8,899 bases of DNA, taken from positions 1-8,899 of the forward strand of contig JAIRSN010000093.1 in assembly GCA_031255425.1 (NCBI GenBank), in the 5' to 3' direction. Shown here one piece after another: positions 1-4,457 of the stretch. Under the pieces are notes generated by a model that saw only the letters and a list, made by a program, of their open reading frames with translations, did no database searches and had not been told where the DNA came from. This stretch comes from Dysgonamonadaceae bacterium. Its GTDB lineage: Bacteria > Bacteroidota > Bacteroidia > Bacteroidales > Azobacteroidaceae. A program made the position numbers and the translations under genes. The stretch's first letter is position 1, and every line of letters starts with the position of its first letter.

Positions 1-52
1 CGGGGTTTATCTGGTTAAATGTGGTTCCGAAGTCCTGAAAGTGGTGAAGTAG
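1..52 (+). CDS. 3' end of a gene for a T9SS-sorted secreted protein (partial)
   Basis: Reading from position 2, the codons give GVYLVKCGSEVLKVVK followed by a TAG stop at 50-52; the gene begins outside the window. The pattern (glycine, hydrophobic-Tyr-Leu-Val-Lys, short turn, then alternating hydrophobic residues and a terminal Lys) matches the last strands of type A T9SS C-terminal sorting domains. Such domains send cargo across the outer membrane and are removed or processed by the PorU machinery. The CotH-family gene in this window ends in the same way (GIYLLRL, then FKIAL), which supports the reading. A strong terminator follows at 71-127, consistent with a gene end. With only 16 residues visible, the body of the protein and its function cannot be named. 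The call could be wrong if this frame is not coding. Confidence 0.65.
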   Translation, partial: GVYLVKCGSEVLKVVK

Positions 53-70
53 TTCTTTCCCGTGTGTATG

Positions 71-127
71 TAGCGGTTAGTGGGGAATGGTTGTATGCCG
101 TTTGTCGCTAACCGCTAATCTTTTTTT
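71..127 (+). terminator. Intrinsic terminator of the upstream partial gene
   Basis: A perfect 10-bp inverted repeat, TAGCGGTTAG (71-80) and CTAACCGCTA (108-117), encloses a 27-nt loop whose base can extend the stem through a few more pairs including wobbles. It is followed at once by a run of T (121-127). It lies 18 nt after the stop codon at 50-52, as expected for a rho-independent terminator on the plus strand. The loop is longer than usual. Confidence 0.75.
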
Positions 128-156
128 GTTTGTGTTGAGGAATTAATGACTTTGAC

Positions 157-202
157 GGAGGTGCGGCGCCTTCCCAAAAATATAAAAGACACTGTGTGTC
201 CG
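157..202 (+). repeat. Short interspersed repeat, copy A (GGAGGTGCGG plus AAAAGACA modules)
   Basis: This stretch joins two modules that recur elsewhere in the window. The first is GGAGGTGCGG (157-166), repeated exactly at 8849-8858; overlapping it, TGCGGCGCCTT (162-172) is repeated at 3229-3239. The second is TATAAAAGACACTGTGTGTC (181-200), which recurs with few changes at 3170-3188 and, inverted, at 8823-8841. The second module has a small dyad, GACAC and GTGTC. Its origin is unknown to me. It sits between a terminator and the tRNA promoter, and no reading frame of interest crosses it. Confidence 0.6.
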
Positions 203-220
203 CCGCCGTGTCCCGCCTTG

Positions 221-251
221 TTGTATAATTAAAAAAAATCACCTACCTTTG
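221..251 (+). promoter_or_regulatory. Promoter of the tRNA-Arg gene
   Basis: TACCTTTG at 244-251 is an exact fit to the Bacteroidota -7 box TAnnTTTG. A TTG at 221-223, 20 nt upstream, fits the -33 element. Transcription should begin a few bases before the tRNA, which starts at 268. The same octamer precedes the CotH-family gene on the other strand. Confidence 0.75.
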
Positions 252-267
252 TTCCCGCAAAAGCACC

Positions 268-340
268 GGCCCCGTAGTTTAGTGAATAGAACGTCAGATT
301 CCGGTTCTGAAGGTCACAGGTTTGAGTCCTGTCGGGGTCA
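268..340 (+). tRNA. tRNA-Arg, anticodon CCG
   Basis: A complete 73-nt cloverleaf can be folded by eye. The acceptor arms are 268-274 and 333-339 with one G-U pair. The D stem is GTTT (277-280) and GAAC (289-292). The anticodon stem is TCAGA (294-298) and TCTGA (306-310), with loop TTCCGGT and anticodon CCG at 301-303, which reads CGG. The T stem is ACAGG (316-320) and CCTGT (328-332). The discriminator is A340 and CCA is not encoded. Arginine identity elements A20 (286) and C35 (302) are present. Unusually, the normally invariant G19 is A (285) and C56 is T (323), so the tertiary G19-C56 pair is replaced by A-U. Promoter 221-251 and terminator 351-385 make it a single-gene unit. Confidence 0.95.
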
Positions 341-350
341 CAAGGAGAGA

Positions 351-385
351 AGCCGGCATGTTTTAACGAACATGCCGGCTTTCTT
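351..385. terminator. Shared terminator between convergent tRNA-Arg and CotH-family genes
   Basis: A perfect 12-bp inverted repeat, AGCCGGCATGTT (351-362) and AACATGCCGGCT (369-380), with a 6-nt loop is followed by TTCTT on the plus strand and by TCTCTC on the minus strand. It lies 10 nt after the tRNA and 31 nt beyond the stop of the leftward gene. It can therefore stop transcription from both sides, although the T-rich tails are short. Confidence 0.8.
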
Positions 386-415
386 AATGGAGTGGGGGGG
401 ATTAAGACGAGGAGG

Positions 416-2299
416 TTATAAGGCGATTTTGAAAGTCGTGCATTGTCCTTCGGAACGCAGCCGCAGCAGATAGATGCCTTTTGCCATTCCGAGGGTGGAC
501 AGGTGGAAGGTGCCGCCTCCCTGATCCTGCCGGAACCGTTGAGCGCTGACTAATCGTCCCCGTATATCGAACAGGTCCGCCGACAATTCGCCTGCCCCGG
601 TCAGGGGATACGAGAGGTGAATCTGCTTCTCTTCCGGAAGGTAATAGACGGACGGCGAAACCACCGGCTTTTGGTTTTCAATCCCCGTCGGGACAGGTAC
701 CCCAAAGTATAAGGTGTCCGAAGCCAAGCTGATGTTTCCCCATTCGTCCTTGATTTTTACCCAGTACTTGCCCTTCTGCGACGACAGGATGGTGCGCGTG
801 GACGCCGTCCGGAACGATTCGTCGTTCCAACTGTATTCGTAACGGTTGTTGTTTTCTTCGCTTTTCATCACTTTTACCTCGAAGGACTTTTCGTCCCACC
901 GGTTTTCCGGGGTCACCACCCGGATCACCGGACGGATCTGTTGCATCCGCGCCCCTTTTTCCTCGTCCGTCTGACCCAGGTTGATGTATACCCAATTGTT
1001 GCGCGACGTAGCCCAGTCGCTCAGGTATTGCACGTGTCCCCGGTAGGTGAAAGGCGCCGGGCGCCCGCCGTCTTCATTGACGTATTCGGTCAGGATGTGG
1101 GGAAACCGCTGGTTTTCCCGTTCCAGCACGCCGGAGTTTTCCAACTGTTCGTAGTTTTGGCGGAGTACTTCCGGAATTTGCCTGAAAAGCGGGAACAGTT
1201 CGTCATAGCGTTCGTTGAATTTCCCGGCGTACCGCTCGTCCTGGTACAGCCGCCCGAACCAGCGCCCGTGCGACTTCACCCAATTCCCTTCCTCTGCGTA
1301 AATGGTTGAATTGCCAAAGGAAAGGTCGAAGTCCCAAGGGGCGCTCATCTGCAACTTCCCGTTGCGGTCTTTCTGCACAAAAACGCTGGCATGAAACAGG
1401 TTGTCGCAACCCTTCGTCAGTTCGTGCAAAATCACCCAATCGATAAAACTGTTTTCCTCGATATACTTCCGGTACCCCGTGTCTTCGCTTTTGAAATCGT
1501 CGCTTCGCAAGGCGGTTTCAAACTCATCGAGGTGATTTTTGATCCATGCCCGTTGATTCTGCGTCACATTCTTGGCTTTGGGGTATTTAAAGATAAAATT
1601 GATGCCCTCCCGGCTGGTTTTTATTTGCGTTGCAATCTCGATGGGCGTGCTTTTGTGCCCGTCTTCGGGCGAAGCCTCCAGGATATAACCGCCGGAGAGA
1701 TCGGTGCTTGCCGCATCCAACTTTTTTATGTTGATGTTATGATCTCCGCGCTGCACTTTCTCGGACAAGGCATACAGTCCGCGGTAGTCGCCGTTTATCC
1801 AGACTTCTACATAGCGGTTGCCGGGCATCCAGGGGATTCCCTGCATCTGTTTCCCCAGCCACGCGGCCAACGGTTGCCGCATCAGGCTCCGGTCCATCCA
1901 GAAAGCGAGCAGGCACCACTCGTCGTTTTCGCCCATACCCAGCAGTTTAGCCGGGCGTTCCACGTTCCAGTCGTCTCCGACAAGGTCGATATTATAGGGT
2001 CGTTTGTCGTGATGCCAGGAGGTGTTTCCCCTGCCGTCGATCCGGATGTTTCCGGTATATAGCAGCGAGTGTTCATAGGTGGAACTTACGGAGTTGCGTA
2101 TCGAGAGGGTTGCGTCCACTTTGCCGGCGTAGTCGTCGTTGGCTTTTTCGTTTTTGATGTCCCCGATTTGCTTTCCGTCGGCAAGGGTGATGTGCATCTC
2201 GGCTATCCCGTCCGGCGTGAAAAGAACCGTTTCGCTTTGCGCAAAGAGCGCGAGGGAGATGCTGAGGCTTAGGGCGATAAGTATTCCTGTTTTTCTCAT
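416..2299 (-). CDS. Secreted CotH kinase-family protein with T9SS sorting domain
   Basis: A 627-residue protein. I place the start at 2299 rather than the upstream ATG at 2374. From 2299 the protein begins with a signal peptide (MRKTGILI..., cleavage likely after ALFA at residue 20), and the promoter box at 2334-2341 lies inside the longer frame. Residues about 65-430 are a CotH domain. Visible motifs are RGNTSW (90-95) followed by KRPYNIDL, the MRQPLAAWLGK helix, VEVWINGDYRGLYALSEKV (164-182) and APWDFDLSFGN (320-330); its DFD resembles the metal-binding motif of CotH kinases. CotH proteins are atypical secreted kinases first known from Bacillus spore coats; the Bacteroidota homologues have no settled role. 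A beta-rich Ig-like segment (about 455-535) precedes the sorting domain (about 555-627, with FDIRGRLV, KGIYLLRLRSEG and terminal FKIAL), which would send the protein through the outer membrane by T9SS. The gene stands alone, convergent with the tRNA. Kinase activity and substrate are inferred only. Confidence 0.9.
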   Translation of the reverse strand: MRKTGILIALSLSISLALFAQSETVLFTPDGIAEMHITLADGKQIGDIKNEKANDDYAGKVDATLSIRNSVSSTYEHSLLYTGNIRIDGRGNTSWHHDKRPYNIDLVGDDWNVERPAKLLGMGENDEWCLLAFWMDRSLMRQPLAAWLGKQMQGIPWMPGNRYVEVWINGDYRGLYALSEKVQRGDHNINIKKLDAASTDLSGGYILEASPEDGHKSTPIEIATQIKTSREGINFIFKYPKAKNVTQNQRAWIKNHLDEFETALRSDDFKSEDTGYRKYIEENSFIDWVILHELTKGCDNLFHASVFVQKDRNGKLQMSAPWDFDLSFGNSTIYAEEGNWVKSHGRWFGRLYQDERYAGKFNERYDELFPLFRQIPEVLRQNYEQLENSGVLERENQRFPHILTEYVNEDGGRPAPFTYRGHVQYLSDWATSRNNWVYINLGQTDEEKGARMQQIRPVIRVVTPENRWDEKSFEVKVMKSEENNNRYEYSWNDESFRTASTRTILSSQKGKYWVKIKDEWGNISLASDTLYFGVPVPTGIENQKPVVSPSVYYLPEEKQIHLSYPLTGAGELSADLFDIRGRLVSAQRFRQDQGGGTFHLSTLGMAKGIYLLRLRSEGQCTTFKIAL

Positions 2300-2333
2300 C
2301 TGTCTGTCTTTTTTTTCGGTGTTATTTTTCCGG

Positions 2334-2341
2334 CAAAGGTA
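2334..2341 (-). promoter_or_regulatory. -7 box of the CotH-family gene promoter
   Basis: On the minus strand this reads TACCTTTG, identical to the -7 box before the tRNA. It lies 35 nt upstream of the chosen start, giving a leader of roughly 25-30 nt that is A-rich (AAAAAAAAGACAGACAG before the ATG). No good TTG -33 element is seen at the expected distance; the region there is T-rich. The position favours the ATG at 2299. Confidence 0.65.
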
Positions 2342-2398
2342 AGCAGTATGGATTAAAAACAGCTTAATTTTCACTTAAAAAACGACGGCGACGGGGTA

Positions 2399-2426
2399 GG
2401 GGCATCACACGTATCATCATCCTATA
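2399..2426 (+). repeat. Direct repeat, left copy (GGGGCATC, then CACGTATCATCATCCTATA)
   Basis: GGGGCATC (2399-2406) followed by the 19-mer CACGTATCATCATCCTATA (2408-2426) recurs in the same orientation at 8864-8890, with one extra base between the two parts here. The left copy lies just upstream of the CotH-family gene and the right copy just downstream of the last operon gene, so the pair brackets the array and the efflux operon. It may be one more interspersed repeat family rather than an element boundary. Confidence 0.65.
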
Positions 2427-2448
2427 CATATATATAAGGCAAACATAG

Positions 2449-2564
2449 TAGGCGGCGCAGACATTATTCCCTGCATCCCAACCTCATTACCTTATTAAAG
2501 GCAAAAGGCAATACAGTCAACCTGAATCAGGAACTGACGCGCCGCCTAATGAGGTAATGAGGTA
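2449..2564. repeat. Two interleaved inverted repeats
   Basis: TAGGCGGCGC (2449-2458) is exactly complementary to GCGCCGCCTA (2539-2548). An 18-nt segment at 2480-2497 (core CCTCATTACC) matches the complement of 2547-2564 at 16 of 18 positions. The arms occur in the order A, B, A', B', so both stems together would form a pseudoknot-like arrangement. The B' arm consists of TAATGAGG twice in tandem (2547-2562). Between the arms lies the small palindrome CCTGA-A-TCAGG (2521-2531). I do not recognise the element. Confidence 0.55.
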
Positions 2565-2629
2565 AGTTGTAGTATTATATCTGCTTGGCTACTGAGGTTG
2601 TTTTGTTAATAAAATTAGGTAGAAATGAG

Positions 2630-2973
2630 GTTTTGGAGATGCTGCTGCCGAGTTCGGGATTATCCCGGAAACGTTCCGGAGTTCTCATTTGCGTTTCCGG
2701 GACGTCTCCAACTCATGAATCTGTTAACATTTGCGATTTCGAGTGCCACTCGAAAACGTTTTGGAGTTCTCATTTACGTTTCCGGGACGACTCGAACTCA
2801 TGAATCTGTTAACATTTGCGAGTTCGAGTGTCACTCGAAAACGTTTTGGAGTTCTCATTTGCGATTTCGAGTGCCACTCGAAAACGTTTTGGAGTTCTCA
2901 TTTGCGAGTTCGAGTGTCACTCGAACTCAGGATTTTGTTAACATTTGCGTTTTCGAGTGAAACTCGAAAACGC
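2630..2973 (+). repeat. Tandem array of 42-43 bp palindrome-bearing units
   Basis: Seven complete units lie end to end at 2651-2693, 2694-2735, 2736-2778, 2779-2820, 2821-2863, 2864-2906 and 2907-2949. Each ends in CATTTGCG (CATTTACG once). They are preceded by a decayed unit ending at 2650 and followed by a half unit to 2973. A unit is a palindromic core plus a linker of one of two kinds: TTTTGGAGTTCTCATTT or ATGAATCTGTTAACATTT. Core examples are TTTCGAGTG-C-CACTCGAAA (2737-2755 and 2865-2883), GAGTTCGAGTG-T-CACTCGAACTC (2906-2928) and a 12-bp stem with GAA loop at 2947-2973. There are no unique spacers, so it is not a CRISPR. The unit length is not a multiple of three, so it is not a protein repeat. 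Function unknown. Confidence 0.9.
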
Positions 2974-3045
2974 CTCGTAGATTCCATAAACGCTTTCAGG
3001 AGTATCCCAAAAGCCATTTTGAGATAAAAAAAGAAGTAAAGGTTT

Positions 3046-3107
3046 ATTAACAATTAGAAATTAACAATTCAATTAACAATTAGCAATTAACAATTCAATT
3101 AACAATT
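3046..3107 (+). repeat. AT-rich tandem repeat of ATTAACAATT
   Basis: Five exact copies of ATTAACAATT start at 3046, 3060, 3072, 3086 and 3098. They are separated alternately by a 4-nt spacer (AGAA or AGCA) and by CA, giving a 26-nt higher-order period. It may be simple slippage sequence or a flexible AT-rich upstream region of the operon. Confidence 0.8.
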
Positions 3108-3162
3108 TGTATTTTTGGGAAGCAATGTTCCTATGTGCAGCCAGGCAGATTACCCTGCTTCT

Positions 3163-3239
3163 TTAAATTATAAAAGACATTGCGTGTCAAATATAAAAGA
3201 CAGTGCCTCCCAAAATTATAAAAGCGCCTGCGGCGCCTT
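3163..3239 (+). repeat. Interspersed repeat cluster, copy B
   Basis: Two copies of the AAAAGACA module occur here: 3163-3188 (containing TATAAAAGACATTGCGTGTC at 3169-3188, 24 of 26 bases equal to the inverted copy at 8823-8848) and a shorter one at about 3189-3209 (AAATATAAAAGACAGTGCC, then TCCC). A third ATTATAAAAG start at 3216 leads into TGCGGCGCCTT (3229-3239), which is shared with 162-172. The same modules are therefore shuffled in order between the three sites. Confidence 0.65.
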
Positions 3240-3250
3240 TTATTTTTTAT
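3219..3250 (+). terminator. Terminator-like GC hairpin with T tract
   Basis: GCGCC (3224-3228) pairs with GGCGC (3232-3236) around a TGC loop. The stem is extended by flanking AAAA and TTTT with one bulged C, and is followed by TATTTTTTATT. It has the form of an intrinsic terminator on the plus strand, yet no gene ends just before it. It may end transcripts reading in from the repeat region, thereby insulating the efflux operon promoter at 3288, or simply be part of the repeat. Confidence 0.5.
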
Positions 3251-3287
3251 TAACTATTTATCTGCTTATGAATTAATATAAAACCCG

Positions 3288-3295
3288 TATTTTTG
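3288..3295 (+). promoter_or_regulatory. -7 box of the efflux operon promoter
   Basis: TATTTTTG matches TAnnTTTG and lies 43 nt before the start codon at 3339. A clear -33 TTG is not seen about 20 nt upstream. The leader is A-rich (AAATCGAAAAAACA before the ATG) with no Shine-Dalgarno sequence, which is normal for Bacteroidota. No operator is recognised and no regulator gene lies nearby in the window. Confidence 0.55.
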
Positions 3296-3338
3296 TTAGA
3301 TTTTGATTCCAGACACTTATAAATAAATCGAAAAAACA

Positions 3339-4439
3339 ATGAATAAAACAACTAAATCAGTTCTATTTGTATTTATAGCACTGTTTATAGCAGGCATGGC
3401 AGTCTACCCATCTATCGCCAAACGCCTGAAAGAGAAGAAAGACACAGCCGAAGTAACGAATGCACCCACCCCCACGTTGTCCGGCATCCGGGGCGCGCCG
3501 TTGAACGTAGCCGTCAAGGTGATCGAACCGGAAAACCTGATCGACATTATCCGCGCCACCGGTAGCCTGATCCCCGACGAAGAAGTAAACCTGACATTTG
3601 AAACATCCGGCAAAATCATCGCCATTCACTTCCAGGAAGGCAGCGCCGTGAAGAAAGGCGACCTGCTGGCGAAAGTGAACGACCGACCCCTGCAAGCCGA
3701 ATTGCAGAAGCTGGAAGCGCAGATTCCCCTGGCAGAAGACCGCGTGTTCCGCCAGAAAGCGCTGCTGGAAAAAGACGCCGTGAGCAAGGAAGCCTACGAA
3801 CAGGTGACCACCGAGCTGGAAAAACTGCATGCCGACATCGCGCTGGCAAAAGCGCGGATCGCCCAGACCGAGTTGCGCGCCCCCTTCGACGGCGTGATCG
3901 GGTTGCGGCAGGTGAGCGAAGGCAGTTACGCCTCGCCCACGACGATCATCGCCGCGCTGACCAAAGTCGTTCCCCTGAAAATCGAGTTCTCCGTCAACGA
4001 GCGGTACACCAATCTGGTGCGGCAGGGAACGCACATCACCTTCCACGTCCCGCCCGATTTGAATCACCACAAAGCGCAGGTCTACGCGGTCGAATCGCAG
4101 GTAGACCTGAAGACAAGAACCCTGAAAGCGCGCGCCACCTACCCGAACGTGTCCGGAAAACTGACGCCCGGCAGGACTGCCTCCATCGAAATCAAATCGA
4201 ATGAAATCGTCAACGCCCTCACCATCCCCAACGAGGCAATCATCGCCGAGATGGGGCGCGACATCGCCTACCTCTATTCCGAAGGCAAAGCCCGGCAAAT
4301 CGAAGTGGTGAAAGGAATCCGCACCGAATCCAACATCCAGGTGCTGGAAGGACTGCGCGCCGGCGATACCCTGATCGTGACCGGCGTTATGCAGTTGCGC
4401 GACGGACTTGCCGTCAAAATCGACAACCTGATACAATAA
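3339..4439 (+). CDS. RND efflux periplasmic adaptor (membrane fusion protein, AcrA/HlyD type)
   Basis: A 366-residue adaptor that would link the inner-membrane pump encoded next to an outer-membrane channel. Residues 8-24 form a hydrophobic N-terminal anchor. There is no cysteine anywhere, so it is not a lipoprotein like AcrA but is tethered by this segment. The first half of the lipoyl-like barrel is at about 81-115 (FETSGKIIAIHFQEGSAVKKGDLLAKV). A short coiled-coil hairpin spans about 118-178. The second lipoyl half is at about 178-207 (ELRAPFDGVIGLRQVSEGSYA), a beta-barrel at about 212-285, and the membrane-proximal domain at about 290-361 (IPNEAIIAEMGRDIAYLY through LEGLRAGDTLIVTG). Length and domain order fit the family. 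It is the first gene of the operon, with 18 nt between its stop and the pump gene. The substrate cannot be read from sequence. Confidence 0.93.
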   Translation: MNKTTKSVLFVFIALFIAGMAVYPSIAKRLKEKKDTAEVTNAPTPTLSGIRGAPLNVAVKVIEPENLIDIIRATGSLIPDEEVNLTFETSGKIIAIHFQEGSAVKKGDLLAKVNDRPLQAELQKLEAQIPLAEDRVFRQKALLEKDAVSKEAYEQVTTELEKLHADIALAKARIAQTELRAPFDGVIGLRQVSEGSYASPTTIIAALTKVVPLKIEFSVNERYTNLVRQGTHITFHVPPDLNHHKAQVYAVESQVDLKTRTLKARATYPNVSGKLTPGRTASIEIKSNEIVNALTIPNEAIIAEMGRDIAYLYSEGKARQIEVVKGIRTESNIQVLEGLRAGDTLIVTGVMQLRDGLAVKIDNLIQ

Positions 4440-4457
4440 TAAGGAAGAAATAAAACG

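Larger units (their letters stand above)
2300..3338. other. Repeat-rich spacer between two divergent transcription units
   Basis: About 1 kb with no credible protein gene. From left to right it holds the CotH promoter (2334-2341), a direct repeat copy (2399-2426), interleaved inverted repeats (2449-2564), the palindrome array (2651-2973), an AT-rich tandem repeat (3046-3107), interspersed repeat copies with a terminator-like hairpin (3163-3250), and the efflux operon promoter (3288-3295). Stretches 2566-2630 and 2975-3045 show nothing I can name. Open frames across 2585-3027 exist in all three phases, but they are products of the repeats. Confidence 0.8.

Noticed and set aside
318..340. tRNA 3' end as an attachment site for an integrated element
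   Set aside because: No second copy of the tRNA 3' end and no integrase gene is visible in the window.
249..473. 74-codon open frame running through the tRNA and its terminator
   Set aside because: It is read through a clear tRNA gene and a terminator hairpin and then antisense into the CotH-family gene.
1391..2062. 223-codon plus-strand frame inside the CotH-family gene
   Set aside because: The minus-strand gene has clear family motifs across the same region, and this frame has no recognisable domain or start context.
2300..2374. Upstream ATG at 2374 as the start of the CotH-family protein
   Set aside because: It would add 25 residues before an otherwise standard signal peptide and place the -7 box at 2334-2341 inside the coding sequence.
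2480..2564. Invertible promoter flanked by inverted repeats
   Set aside because: The enclosed segment of about 49 nt has no TAnnTTTG box on either strand and no recombinase gene lies nearby.
2651..2973. CRISPR array
   Set aside because: The units abut directly with no unique spacers, the linkers are themselves repeated, and no cas genes are present.
2585..3027. Three overlapping open frames of 72-111 codons across the palindrome array
   Set aside because: They translate the same DNA repeat in different phases. The 42-43 bp period shifts frame at most units, no family is recognisable, and no start signals support them.
3363..4436. 357-codon antisense frame opposite the adaptor gene
   Set aside because: It is a shadow of GC-rich coding sequence on the other strand, with low-complexity composition (many Gly, Phe, Gln) and no recognisable domain.
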